64,000 nucleotides of DNA from contig NZ_CP180001.1 of assembly GCF_047528295.1 (NCBI RefSeq), forward strand, positions 2,046,001-2,110,000, given 5' to 3'. How positions within the stretch are numbered: position 1 is the first letter of the stretch; each line of letters starts with the position of its first letter. The DNA comes from Peptacetobacter sp900550335. GTDB lineage: Bacteria; Bacillota; Clostridia; Peptostreptococcales; Peptostreptococcaceae. Positions 32,892 through 42,049 of this stretch are shown here, in pieces. The notes under the pieces were generated by a model, which saw only the letters and a program-made list of their open reading frames with translations, made no database searches and was not told where the DNA came from. Position numbers and translations under genes: made by a program.

Positions 32892-34760
32892 TTACATAGC
32901 TTTATCCTCTTCAAACTGAGAATTATATAATTTTGCATAGAATCCACCTTTTTCTAATAATTCTTCGTGGCTTCCCTGTTCAACTATATCCCCTTCATTC
33001 ATTACAAGAATAATATCTGCATCTTTTATTGTAGATAATCTATGTGCAATTACAAAACTTGTTCTACCTTCCATTAAGTTGTCCATAGCCTTCTGTATAA
33101 GAATCTCTGTTCTTGTATCGACTGAACTAGTTGCCTCATCAAGTATTAGTATTTTAGGATCCGCAAGAATAGCTCTAGCTATTGTAAGAAGCTGTTTCTG
33201 CCCTTGTGAAACATTGCTTGCCTCTTCATCTAAAACCATATCATATCCATCATTTAAAGTTTTTATAAAGTGATGAACATTAGCTGATTTTGCAGCTGCT
33301 ATGACTTCCTCATCTGTAGCATCTAATTTTCCGTATCTTATATTTTCTTTTATACTTCCATTAAATAACCACGTATCCTGTAAAACCATACCAAAAGCTT
33401 CTCTAAGCTCTGAGCGGTTGAAGTTTCTTATATCGTGTCCGTCTATTTTTATAGAGCCACTGTTTACATCATAGAATCTCATAAGAAGTTTTACTATTGT
33501 TGTTTTTCCTGCTCCAGTTGGCCCAACTATTGCTATCTTCTGACCTTTTCTTACATTTACAGAGAAATCATTTATTATAGTTTTATTTTCTTTATATCCA
33601 AAGTTTACATGTTCAAACTCTATATTACCTTCTATTGAATTAATATCCACTGGATTTACAACTGTTTGATCCTCTTCTTCTTCGTCTAAGAATTCAAATA
33701 CTCTTTCAGCAGCTGCAGCAGTAGACTGTAACTGGTTTGCTACCTGTGCAAGCTGATTTATAGGCTGAGTAAAGTTTCTAACATACTGAATGAATGACTG
33801 TATATCCCCAACTTCTATTGTTTTCTTTATAGCTAACCATCCACCAAGTATAGAAACCATAACATATCCTAAATTCCCTATAAATGCCATCATAGGTTGC
33901 ATCATACCAGATAAGAACTGAGACTTCCATGCTGAGTCATAAAGCTCATCATTTAACTTGTTAAATTCTTCTGTTACTTCTTTTTCTTTGTTAAATACTC
34001 TTACTATCCGGTGTCCACCGTAATTTTCCTCAACAAGACCATTTACATGTCCTAAGAATCTCTGCTGTTTTTTGAAATATTTCTGTGATCTTCCAACAAC
34101 TTTTCTAACTGCAAATAGTGACAGTGGAATTATAACAAGTGCAGCTAAAGTCATTATCCAACTTATAGAAATCATCATTATTAAAACTCCGACCATAGTT
34201 GTTACAGATGTAATAAGCTGTGTTATACTCTGGTTTAAACTCATACCAAGTGTATCAACGTCGTTTGTTATTCTTGAAAGTATTTCCCCATGAGTCTTAG
34301 TATCGAAGTACTTCATAGGCATTCTGTTTATTTTTTCAGAAATCTGGTTCCTCATTTCATAAGATATTTTCTGAGATATTCCACTCATAATATAACCTTG
34401 AACAAATGAGAATAATGCACTTACTATATATAAACCTACTAGTAATAAAAGTATCTTTTCTATAGCACCAAAATCTATTCCACCTGTTCCAGATACTTTG
34501 GCCATTAAGCCTTCAAATATTTTTGTAGTCGCTTTACCAAGTATCTTAGGTCCAACTATTGAAAATACTGTACTACCTATAGCAAATAAAAGTACTGCTA
34601 TAATAGAAACTTTGTATTTTGATATATATTTTATAAGCTGCTTCATAGTGCCTTTAAAGTCATTTGCTCTCTCTCCCATGGCAGCTCTTCCGTGTCCGTG
34701 CCCCATTGGCCCACCTTTCATCGGACCGCCTGGCATTCTTTTCATATTACTATTACTCAT
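32892..34760 (-). CDS. ABC multidrug-type exporter, catalytic half
   Basis: 622 residues. A Gly/Met/His-rich N-terminal tail (MKRMPGGPMKGGPMGHGHG) precedes six membrane segments (~45-330) and the ATPase: Walker A GPTGAGKTTIVK (~410), Q-loop MVLQDTWLF, ABC signature VSQGQKQLLTIARA and Walker B ILILDEATSSVD with the catalytic Glu. It forms a heterodimer with the overlapping 34753-37011 product. Typical of MarR-controlled drug or peptide exporters. The His/Met-rich tail might bind metal. Confidence 0.93.
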   Translation of the reverse strand: MSNSNMKRMPGGPMKGGPMGHGHGRAAMGERANDFKGTMKQLIKYISKYKVSIIAVLLFAIGSTVFSIVGPKILGKATTKIFEGLMAKVSGTGGIDFGAIEKILLLLVGLYIVSALFSFVQGYIMSGISQKISYEMRNQISEKINRMPMKYFDTKTHGEILSRITNDVDTLGMSLNQSITQLITSVTTMVGVLIMMISISWIMTLAALVIIPLSLFAVRKVVGRSQKYFKKQQRFLGHVNGLVEENYGGHRIVRVFNKEKEVTEEFNKLNDELYDSAWKSQFLSGMMQPMMAFIGNLGYVMVSILGGWLAIKKTIEVGDIQSFIQYVRNFTQPINQLAQVANQLQSTAAAAERVFEFLDEEEEDQTVVNPVDINSIEGNIEFEHVNFGYKENKTIINDFSVNVRKGQKIAIVGPTGAGKTTIVKLLMRFYDVNSGSIKIDGHDIRNFNRSELREAFGMVLQDTWLFNGSIKENIRYGKLDATDEEVIAAAKSANVHHFIKTLNDGYDMVLDEEASNVSQGQKQLLTIARAILADPKILILDEATSSVDTRTEILIQKAMDNLMEGRTSFVIAHRLSTIKDADIILVMNEGDIVEQGSHEELLEKGGFYAKLYNSQFEEDKAM

Positions 34761-37011
34761 CTCCTAGCTCCTCCTTTGAAAGTTGTGATAGAGCTATCTG
34801 TTTGTATACTTCACAATTTTTAAGAAGCTCTTCATGTGTTCCTTTTCCTACTATTCTACCTTCATCTAGTACAATTATCTGTTCTGCATGAAGAATTGTA
34901 CTTATTCTCTGAGCAACTATTAAAACTGTACTATCCCCAGTTTTCTTTTTAAGTGCTTTTCTTAAAGCTGCATCAGTTTTTAAATCTAGTGCTGAGAAAC
35001 TGTCGTCAAATATATAAATTTCAGGGTTTTTAGCTATTGCTCTAGCTATTGAAAGTCTCTGTTTCTGTCCACCAGATACATTTGTACCTCCCTGAGCTAT
35101 TTCTGTATCAAATCCTTCAGGTTTTGAATCTATAAATTCTGTAGCCTGAGCTATTTCTGCTGCTTCTCTAATCTGTTCATCTGTTGCATTTGTATTTCCA
35201 TATCTTAAGTTAGATGCTATTGTTCCAGTAAATAATATTCCCTTCTGTGGAACATAACCTATCTTATCTCTTAAATCCTTCTGTGTTACTTCTCTAATGT
35301 CAGCACCATCGACTAAAATTTGTCCTTCTGTTACATCAAAGAACCTAGGAATTAGATTTATCAATGTAGATTTACCACTACCTGTACTTCCTATAAATGC
35401 TGTAGTTTCTCCAGGTTTAGCAGTAAATGATATATCAGATAAAATTTCTTCTTCTGCATCTGGGTATTTGAATGAAACATTTTTAAATTCAACAACACCT
35501 TTTTTATTTCCAGAGAATTCTTTTGCACTCTCAGGATCTTCTATTGTAGGTTCTGTTTCTATTACTTCACATATACGTCCTGCAGAAACTGAAGCTCTAG
35601 GTATCATAACTGACATCATACCTATTACAAGGAATGACATTATAATCTGCATTGTATACTGAATAAATGCCATCATATCCCCTACCTGCATAGTACCTGC
35701 GTCTATACTATAAGTACCTTTGTAAACGATAAGAACTGCTATTAAGTTCATTACAAGCATCATAGCTGGCATCATGCAAGACATTATTCTATTTACAAAT
35801 ATATTTACCTTAGTAAGATCTCCATTTGCTTTTTCAAATCTTTCTTCCTCGTGCTTCTGATTACTAAAAGCTCTTATAGGCATTATCCCTGTAATTATTT
35901 CCCTAGAAACTAGGTTTAATTTATCTACTAGTTTCTGTACTAGTTTAAACTTAGGCATTACAAATGTGAATATTATTCCTAGTAAGAATACTATACAAAT
36001 TACAGCAACAGCTATTATCCAACTCATAGATACATTTGTATTTATAACTTTGAATATCCCCATCATCGCCATCATTGGAGCGTAGAATATAAATCTAAGA
36101 ATCATAACCATCATCATCTGTATCTGCTGTATATCATTTGTACTTCTAGTTATTAAAGAAGCTGTCGAGAATTTTTTCATTTCTTCATTTGAGAACGACA
36201 TTACCTTTTCATATACATTATTTCTAAGAGTTTTTCCTAATGTAGCTGCTACCTTGGCTGCTAAGAATGTAACTATTATTGTTACGAACATACTTAAAAT
36301 AGCTATTCCTAGCATCTGTCCCCCAGATTTTAGTATATATTTACTCTGAAGGTTGTCCATGTCAATTCCTATACTCTTATACTCATTATTTACATATGCT
36401 ATTGCACTTTGAGTTATTATACTGTCAGGCATTGAATCGAATTTTTTAAACATCTCTTTTTTCATAGAATCCAACTGTTCCTTAGGCATAGTTTCTATGA
36501 TTTCCATAAGAGATTTATCCTTCATTGCCATTGCAACCTGTGGAGGCATCATTTTTAAAATACTTTCTTTTATTTTTTTACTCTCTTCCCCATCTTTTTC
36601 TATGGCAAGAAGTGCCATTTCTGGCTTACCAAGTATTTCATTTAATTCTTCTTTTTTATATTTATCAATTTTATTAAGTACATATACATTTTCTGTTTCT
36701 AACTTTGGATATTTTTCAACATACTCATCGTATTTTTCATCGCTTGTATTTCCTGATTCAACTAAAGTATATGCATTTTCAACAGTATCTTTTTTATCGT
36801 CATCGACAAACATTAGTAATCTTTTTAATTCATTTTCTTTAATTACCTCTGGTACAGCATTTTCTATACCACCTTGCTGTATACCTATATTAACTATTTT
36901 TGATGTATAGTCTGGTAGTGATATATCACATAGTGCTTGTACTAAAAGTAAAATTACTATTGCTAACACTGATACTGCTGATTTTCTTAAGTATTTCATT
37001 ATTTTCAGCAT
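34753..37011 (-). CDS. ABC multidrug-type exporter, degenerate half with large outer domain
   Basis: About 752 residues from ATG 37011 (GGA eight bases before; a second ATG at 37017 is too close to it). An extracellular insertion of some 180 residues sits between the first two membrane segments (~45-225). ATPase: Walker A GSTGSGKSTLIN, signature VSGGQKQRLSIARA, Walker B EIYIFDDSFSALD, where Asp replaces the catalytic Glu. This marks the non-hydrolysing site of an asymmetric heterodimer. It overlaps the partner gene by 8 bases. Confidence 0.92.
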   Translation of the reverse strand: MLKIMKYLRKSAVSVLAIVILLLVQALCDISLPDYTSKIVNIGIQQGGIENAVPEVIKENELKRLLMFVDDDKKDTVENAYTLVESGNTSDEKYDEYVEKYPKLETENVYVLNKIDKYKKEELNEILGKPEMALLAIEKDGEESKKIKESILKMMPPQVAMAMKDKSLMEIIETMPKEQLDSMKKEMFKKFDSMPDSIITQSAIAYVNNEYKSIGIDMDNLQSKYILKSGGQMLGIAILSMFVTIIVTFLAAKVAATLGKTLRNNVYEKVMSFSNEEMKKFSTASLITRSTNDIQQIQMMMVMILRFIFYAPMMAMMGIFKVINTNVSMSWIIAVAVICIVFLLGIIFTFVMPKFKLVQKLVDKLNLVSREIITGIMPIRAFSNQKHEEERFEKANGDLTKVNIFVNRIMSCMMPAMMLVMNLIAVLIVYKGTYSIDAGTMQVGDMMAFIQYTMQIIMSFLVIGMMSVMIPRASVSAGRICEVIETEPTIEDPESAKEFSGNKKGVVEFKNVSFKYPDAEEEILSDISFTAKPGETTAFIGSTGSGKSTLINLIPRFFDVTEGQILVDGADIREVTQKDLRDKIGYVPQKGILFTGTIASNLRYGNTNATDEQIREAAEIAQATEFIDSKPEGFDTEIAQGGTNVSGGQKQRLSIARAIAKNPEIYIFDDSFSALDLKTDAALRKALKKKTGDSTVLIVAQRISTILHAEQIIVLDEGRIVGKGTHEELLKNCEVYKQIALSQLSKEELGDE

Positions 37012-37113
37012 AATCATTTTCCTTTCGATTTTCTTTATTTTAGAGTTGTTATATTTTTTAGTTTAGTTTGTTTAAATATTTTAGTTTATTATTAGTTTAG
37101 TTTTCATATTTTT

Positions 37114-37569
37114 TTAGCTGTGTTTGTTTATATTTTCAATTATTTTTTTTAAAAGCATTTTTGTTAATAACTTTTGCTCATCAGAAAATCTTTCAAAGCA
37201 TATCTCATCTAATTCGTTATTTACCTTTATTATTGATTTGTACTTTTCTCTTCCCTTATCCGTTAAATAAACTCTTGTCTTTCTCCGGTCTTTTTCATCT
37301 GCAACCTTTTTTACAAGGCCTAGTTTTTCCATTCTCGATACCATAGTCGTCGTTGTAGATGCCTTTACATTTCTACAAGCTGTAAGTTCTTTCAAACTTT
37401 GTCCATCATTATGATATAGAGAAATTATTATATACGGCTGTCCATGATAAAGCCCTTCTTTCTTTAGATACTCATCTGTAATATTAAAATGAGCTCTAAA
37501 AAGCCTCATCAATGTAGTAGTAAGCTTATCCTCAAAATCTTTAGAATGAAATTGACATTCTTCTTTCAT
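37114..37569 (-). CDS. MarR-family repressor
   Basis: 151 residues. Winged helix at ~45-105: HNDGQSLKELTACRNVKASTTTTMVSRMEKLGLVKKVADEKDRRKTRVYLTDKGREKY, with the D-x-R wing. First gene of the operon with the ABC exporter, hence its likely ligand-responsive repressor. Near-identical sites at 37592-37606 and 37779-37793 are probable operators. Confidence 0.92.
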   Translation of the reverse strand: MKEECQFHSKDFEDKLTTTLMRLFRAHFNITDEYLKKEGLYHGQPYIIISLYHNDGQSLKELTACRNVKASTTTTMVSRMEKLGLVKKVADEKDRRKTRVYLTDKGREKYKSIIKVNNELDEICFERFSDEQKLLTKMLLKKIIENINKHS

Positions 37570-37591
37570 TACTACACCTCCTTAAATAATT

Positions 37592-37606
37592 TAATTAGTT
37601 GGCTAA
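37592..37606 (-). promoter_or_regulatory. Probable MarR operator, proximal
   Basis: TAATTAGTTGGCTAA, containing a TTAGTT/AACTA inverted repeat with the flanking bases, just upstream of the marR start. It matches the distal site below in 14 of 15 bases in reverse orientation. Confidence 0.6.
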
Positions 37607-37778
37607 CTATTATTTTAGACTAATTCATTTTAATATACAATGATTTTTTGTAACTTTTCATATTAATTTCACCTTTTTTATTATATTAAATTTATGAAAA
37701 CCTTTCTTTATAAAAATAAATATAAAATATATATAATATATAAATAAACTTAAATATTTTTTTAGAGATAAAATATAT

Positions 37779-37793
37779 TTAGCTAACTAATTA
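37779..37793. promoter_or_regulatory. Probable MarR operator, distal
   Basis: TTAGCTAACTAATTA, the reverse complement of the proximal site with one change. The rest of 37608-37810 is very A/T-rich with no gene. Confidence 0.55.
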
Positions 37794-37814
37794 TATTTTT
37801 TGTAAAAATTCCAA

Positions 37815-37848
37815 TAAAAAAGCAGCTATGCATTTTGCATAACCGCTA
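37815..37848 (-). terminator. Terminator after the GNAT gene
   Basis: Imperfect stem around TATGCA-TTT-TGCATA with outer AGC/GCT pairs; on the minus strand TTTTTTATT follows. Confidence 0.78.
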
Positions 37849-37873
37849 TTTTATATTTTATAACTTATATACA

Positions 37874-38491
37874 TTACTTTATTTCTTTGCTATATAAAAA
37901 GCATTTTAAATTCATCTTCTTATATCCTAAATCCATGACAATATCCTTTTCTCCTGCTCTTTCAAATCCTCTATGGTCATAAAATTGATATGTACATGCA
38001 TCATCAGTATAAAGATACACTTTTTTTCCTTTTTCTCTTCTTTCAAATTCTTCAAGAAGCATTGTGCCTATCCCTTTTATCTTTATATCGGGATTAGCTG
38101 CTAAAAAGACTATCTCTCCATCTGGATTATTTTTCTTGCAATAATCCTCAAACATCTCATTATTTACTCTTTCATACTCACCTGCACTGTCTTTAGCTAA
38201 TAAATGCTGCATTGCCTCAAAAGCTTTAACATATAAGCTTTTCCAAAATGAATGATACTTTCTCTTCTCACCTTTTACACCTGCCAAAAGAACTCCAGCA
38301 AATTCTTCATCTGCATAAACAGCCAATATCTGTGTTGCCTTTAGCATTTCAGAATACCAAAAGTACTTCCCATATAGATTTAAGAAAAAGTTATTATTAA
38401 AATACCAATGAAAATGCATTCCGTCTATTGCAAATTGTATAGCTTTTTTATGGTCTTTTTTTCTAATATTTTCAGTTATTCGTAATTCCAT
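37874..38491 (-). CDS. GNAT-family N-acetyltransferase
   Basis: 205 residues from ATG 38491, which has GGGGGAG directly upstream; the open frame extends to 38572 but that part lies in the neighbouring gene's end. The acetyl-CoA site is readable as EIVFLAANPDIKIKGIGTMLLEEFERREKGKKVYLYTDDACTYQFYDHRGFER, with the R/Q-x-x-G-x-G/A loop here as KIKGIGT. Substrate unknown. Confidence 0.85.
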   Translation of the reverse strand: MELRITENIRKKDHKKAIQFAIDGMHFHWYFNNNFFLNLYGKYFWYSEMLKATQILAVYADEEFAGVLLAGVKGEKRKYHSFWKSLYVKAFEAMQHLLAKDSAGEYERVNNEMFEDYCKKNNPDGEIVFLAANPDIKIKGIGTMLLEEFERREKGKKVYLYTDDACTYQFYDHRGFERAGEKDIVMDLGYKKMNLKCFLYSKEIK

Positions 38492-38558
38492 AACTCCCCC
38501 AAACAAAATTAAATTAATATTATTTTCATAATCTATTAATTCTACTATATACAGATTA

Positions 38559-38915
38559 CTATATTTTATCAATTTTTTCGTTTAAGCTTTTTTCTAATTC
38601 ATTAATTTTTTTACTCATTTCTATCATTTCTTTAGCTAATTCTCTATATGTCATAGTTCCCATAAAATGATCCTGAGAATGTATTAATATAAGTTCATCA
38701 CACTCTTTGGATACCTCATTTCTATTTTTAGCTAGTGCCCCTTCTGCATCCTGTGCCTTTGAAAATTCTTCATCTGATTTTTTAAATAATTCTTCTGATT
38801 CCTTAAAATTTCCTTCTCTAGCATTTTTTATTGCCTCTGATGCATAATACTTAGCCATTCCAGAAAATCCAATTATATTAAAAATATACTCCTCTAATGG
38901 ATCCTTCTTCATCAA
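38559..38915 (-). CDS. PTS lactose/cellobiose-type IIA component
   Basis: 118 residues, all-helical IIA(Lac). The active-site LILIHSQDHFM holds the phosphorylated His79 and the partner Asp82. N-terminal GFSGMAKYYASEAIKNAREGNFKESEELF is typical. It would pass phosphate from HPr to a IIB, but no IIB or IIC gene is nearby, so it works with components encoded elsewhere or as a regulator. Confidence 0.92.
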   Translation of the reverse strand: MMKKDPLEEYIFNIIGFSGMAKYYASEAIKNAREGNFKESEELFKKSDEEFSKAQDAEGALAKNRNEVSKECDELILIHSQDHFMGTMTYRELAKEMIEMSKKINELEKSLNEKIDKI

Positions 38916-38933
38916 TAATCACCCCTAAATATA

Positions 38934-39500
38934 TTATCTATCTTCGTATCCGTTTACAATTACATCTATCTTACCTGTAGATGGGTCCATAGCAAGACCA
39001 TGAACCTTTATATCTTTTGGCATTAATGGATGTTCTTTTATAGTTTTTACTGTGTCCACTATAGACTGCTCAACAGAATCAAATCCATGTAGCCATTTTT
39101 TTAAATCTATTCCAGCTTTTTCTAAAGTATTTATTACTTCTTCAGATATTCCTTTTTCTTTTATCTTTTCAATCATTTCATCTGTATTTTCATTGCACAT
39201 ACCACATTCGTAATGTCCTACAACCATTACCTCATCTACATCAAACTCACATATAGATACAATTATACTTCTCATTGTACTTCCAAAAGGATGTGTTACA
39301 ACTGCTCCTGCATTTTTTATAAGCTTAACATCTCCATTTTTTATATTCATTGCACTTGGTAAAAGTGAAGTAAGTCTTGTATCCATACAAGAAAGTATAA
39401 CTATCTTTCTATTAGGTTTTTTAGATGTAGAAAAGTTTTCATACCCTTTCGATTCTACAAACTCCTTATTATCTTTTAATATTTCCTCTAATTTTGTCAT
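38934..39500 (-). CDS. Beta-class carbonic anhydrase
   Basis: 188 residues. Zinc ligands Cys38 and Asp40-Arg42 (SCMDTRL), His96 and Cys99 (GHYECGMC); VKLIKNAGAVV and the GSTMRSI segment complete the site. It interconverts CO2 and bicarbonate. It is 18 bases from the PTS IIA gene, in one transcription unit by spacing; a functional link is not evident. Confidence 0.93.
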   Translation of the reverse strand: MTKLEEILKDNKEFVESKGYENFSTSKKPNRKIVILSCMDTRLTSLLPSAMNIKNGDVKLIKNAGAVVTHPFGSTMRSIIVSICEFDVDEVMVVGHYECGMCNENTDEMIEKIKEKGISEEVINTLEKAGIDLKKWLHGFDSVEQSIVDTVKTIKEHPLMPKDIKVHGLAMDPSTGKIDVIVNGYEDR

Positions 39501-39765
39501 TTATATCTCTCCAATTCTATTAGTTTTTTAGCTATTTTCTTTTAATTTTAATACCCTCTAAAAATTTTTTCAATCTTTATAAATTTATAGCTTTTTTTCT
39601 TTTCTATTTATTTATTTTTTTTAAACTTTATGTTAGAATTATAAGTGTATTTTGCTTTATTGTATGAAATGACAGAAATGTAACGATTTATATTATAAAT
39701 AAGAATTAAAGCACAAGCAGAATATTGTTATTATCAATTAATTATAATTTTATAGGAGGGAAAAT

Positions 39766-40227
39766 ATGAGCTTAAAACAGAGATTTGCAGAATCATTCGC
39801 AAGATCTAAAACTATGTCTGGCCCAGAAAAAAAAGCCAACGAGATACTAGGTAAAATAATATTAAAGAAAGCTATAGTACCTGTAGTAATAATGCTTATA
39901 GTATTATTTGGAGGTATATATCTTCACATAAATGGTTGGGTAACATTCGGAATAAACATAGTAATAGCGATAATATCATTCTTTGTTATTAGAAAACAGG
40001 CTGAAAAATACCAGAACTTCACACCATATGTTGGTACTTTAGTTTCTCTAGAAAAAAGAGATAAAAACAACTACGTAGCGATAATAAAACAGGGTAAAAA
40101 ACCTATCAAATTAGAAATACGTTACGGTGGAGATGATCTTGAACGTATAAGAAGAAATCAGCTAATACAGATAAGCTATAATGCAGAATCAAAAATGGCA
40201 ATAGTAGTTACAAATAACAACAGATAG
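39766..40227 (+). CDS. Small membrane protein of unknown function
   Basis: 153 residues. Charged N-terminus, two membrane segments (~36-54 and 58-74), then a beta-rich soluble domain (VGTLVSLEKRDKNNYVAIIKQGKKPIKLEIRY). TAGGAGGGAAAAT precedes the ATG. Not recognised beyond that layout; it ends at a strong terminator. Confidence 0.75.
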   Translation: MSLKQRFAESFARSKTMSGPEKKANEILGKIILKKAIVPVVIMLIVLFGGIYLHINGWVTFGINIVIAIISFFVIRKQAEKYQNFTPYVGTLVSLEKRDKNNYVAIIKQGKKPIKLEIRYGGDDLERIRRNQLIQISYNAESKMAIVVTNNNR

Positions 40228-40240
40228 TTTTAAAATCTAG

Positions 40241-40267
40241 GCTTCTGCTTTTAGCAGAAGCTTTTTT
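40241..40267 (+). terminator. Intrinsic terminator
   Basis: Perfect stem GCTTCTGC/GCAGAAGC (40241-40248, 40254-40261) then TTTTTT. Confidence 0.92.
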
Positions 40268-40319
40268 GTTATAATAATTGCCATTTCTCTTTTTACTTTT
40301 TATGAGAGGATTGTTTTAT

Positions 40320-40754
40320 ATGAATAAAATTTTAGAATCAGACAATTTTTTTGAAAGATATTTCCGTCTTTTAACATTAACATTTTGGCCTATAATGTGG
40401 TACAAATGGAATGTTATATCTAGCAGAAAATTAGAATATATTCTATTTTTAACCTACTCTGCTTTTGCAGGAATATATTTTATACTTTTTACAATTAGAT
40501 TTTTTAAAGCTGATGAAGAAAAAAAGGAATCAATGATGTTTTACTACAGAGCTAGTACTGTTGTGGCTTTTGTCGTTTCGCTATTTAGTTTTGTATTATT
40601 CCCTAAAAATATACCTCTTTTCTACTTTAAGCTATTCTCTATATCTGTCTATTTATACTTTTCTTATAGAGAAGTTTTCAAGAAAAAGAACGATGAAGGT
40701 GTTGTAGGAATTATGTCATTTTTACTATTGTTAGCACTCACTATATTCTACTAA
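40320..40754 (+). CDS. Polytopic membrane protein of unknown function
   Basis: 144 residues from ATG 40320 (AGAGGA twelve bases before; an upstream in-frame start at 40278 would lie in the terminator tail and is unlikely). Four membrane segments (~20-40, 45-66, 78-98, 100-140). Not recognised. Confidence 0.65.
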   Translation: MNKILESDNFFERYFRLLTLTFWPIMWYKWNVISSRKLEYILFLTYSAFAGIYFILFTIRFFKADEEKKESMMFYYRASTVVAFVVSLFSFVLFPKNIPLFYFKLFSISVYLYFSYREVFKKKNDEGVVGIMSFLLLLALTIFY

Positions 40755-40847
40755 CAATTTTTGTTTATTAGTTAGACAAAATCATTTTTTTCTGTTATCA
40801 TTAGATATAGAAATAAATTTTATTTAAAGAAAGAAGGAAAATTTATC

Positions 40848-41630
40848 ATGGAAAGAAAAGTATTAGCCACTATAAATGGTAGAGAAATATCTAACATAGA
40901 CTTAGATAACGCTGTAAAATCAATGCATCCACAGCAGCAGATGCGGTTCCAGAGTGAAGAAGGTAAAAAAAGATTATTAGATGACCTTGTAAACCAGGAA
41001 TTATTCTACTTAGAAGCTAAAGACAACAAAGTTGATGAAACTGAAGAATTCAAAGCTTTAATGGAACAGGTTACTGTAAACATGTTAAAACAGCATGCTT
41101 TAAATCAGTTATTCATGGCTGCTATGCCAACAGAAGAAGAAGCTAAAGCTTACTACGATGAACATCAGGATGAATTCAAAGTTGACGAAATGGCTAAAGC
41201 TAGACATATACTTATAAAAGCTAACCACGAAGATGAATTCGATATAGCAGAAAAAAGAGCTAAAGAAATAGCTGAAGAAATAAAAGCTGGAGAAAAAACA
41301 TTTGAACAGGCTGCTATGGACTACTCTGATTGCCCATCTAACATGCAGGGTGGAGATCTTGGTTTATTCGGAAAAGGACAGATGGTTCCTGAATTCGAAG
41401 AAGCAGTATTCAGCATGAACGAAGGTGAATTATCAGAACCAGTTAAAACTTCATTCGGATATCACTTAATAAAAGTTGAAGAACGTCACGAAGCTGGTGT
41501 ATCTAAATTCGAAGAAGTAAAAGACGAAATACTAGGTAAATTAGCTCAGTTAAAACAGCTAAAAGCTTACGAAGACAAAGTTGCTGAATTAAGAGAAAAA
41601 TACTCTAGTGCATACACTTTAAATGACTAA
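40848..41630 (+). CDS. Parvulin-type peptidyl-prolyl isomerase
   Basis: 260 residues. A SurA/PrsA-like N-terminal helical part (ATINGREISNIDLDNAVKSM; LLDDLVNQELFYLEAKDN) precedes the parvulin domain (~115-215: KARHILIKAN, FEQAAMDYSDCPSNMQGGDLGLFGKGQMVPEFEEAVFSM, KTSFGYHLIKVEER). No signal peptide or lipobox, so it is cytoplasmic, unlike PrsA. Nearly every Gln codon is CAG, the bias of highly expressed host genes here. Confidence 0.93.
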   Translation: MERKVLATINGREISNIDLDNAVKSMHPQQQMRFQSEEGKKRLLDDLVNQELFYLEAKDNKVDETEEFKALMEQVTVNMLKQHALNQLFMAAMPTEEEAKAYYDEHQDEFKVDEMAKARHILIKANHEDEFDIAEKRAKEIAEEIKAGEKTFEQAAMDYSDCPSNMQGGDLGLFGKGQMVPEFEEAVFSMNEGELSEPVKTSFGYHLIKVEERHEAGVSKFEEVKDEILGKLAQLKQLKAYEDKVAELREKYSSAYTLND

Positions 41631-41640
41631 TTAAAAACAC

Positions 41641-41676
41641 AAAGACTGTTGCAAAATTGCAACAGTCTTTTTTATT
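41641..41676 (+). terminator. Intrinsic terminator after the isomerase gene
   Basis: Perfect 14-base stem AAAGACTGTTGCAA/TTGCAACAGTCTTT with a 2-base loop, then TTTT. Confidence 0.93.
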
Positions 41677-41845
41677 ATCTATTATAAAATTACAGACTTG
41701 TTAGATTGGATAAATCAAAATTTATATTAGATTTTAAAAATAGAATTATTGCAAAATAATTGTCAACATCTCTTTATTTTGTAATAAACTATTTTCAAGA
41801 TGTGCTAATTTGATATTTCTCGAAAGAAAATTTATTATGTGTAAT

Positions 41846-42036
41846 GGGATGTCCTAAATTTTAAAGACTATCTCTTTTGCTTGTCCCATATCAATCCTAA
41901 CTCAACAATCTACAGACGATTTCATCCTTGTTTCGAGCGGAGCGAGAACAAGATAAGGAAATCGTCGAAGCCTGGCGAGGGGGATTGATATGATGATAAG
42001 CAAAAAAAGAGATGCCTTTAAAATTCAAGACATCCC
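41846..42036. repeat. 191-bp nested inverted-repeat element
   Basis: Outer arms GGGATGTC (41846-41853) and GACATCCC (42029-42036), then AATTTTAAAG/CTTTAAAATT, TCTCTTTTGCTT/AGCAAAAAAAGAGA, CATATCAATCC/GGATTGATATG, and an inner CGATTTC/GAAATCG and CTTGTT/AACAAG around a GAGCGGAGCGAG loop. One almost continuous fold of the whole segment is possible. It sits between convergent genes. It could be a MITE-like element or a structured RNA; no transposase is present. The 41677-41845 stretch shows nothing else. Confidence 0.75.
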
Positions 42037-42049
42037 TATATAATCATAT

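Noticed and set aside
41930..41960. GC-rich patch as a tRNA or rRNA fragment
   Set aside because: No cloverleaf or rRNA match; it is the tip of the 191-bp palindrome.
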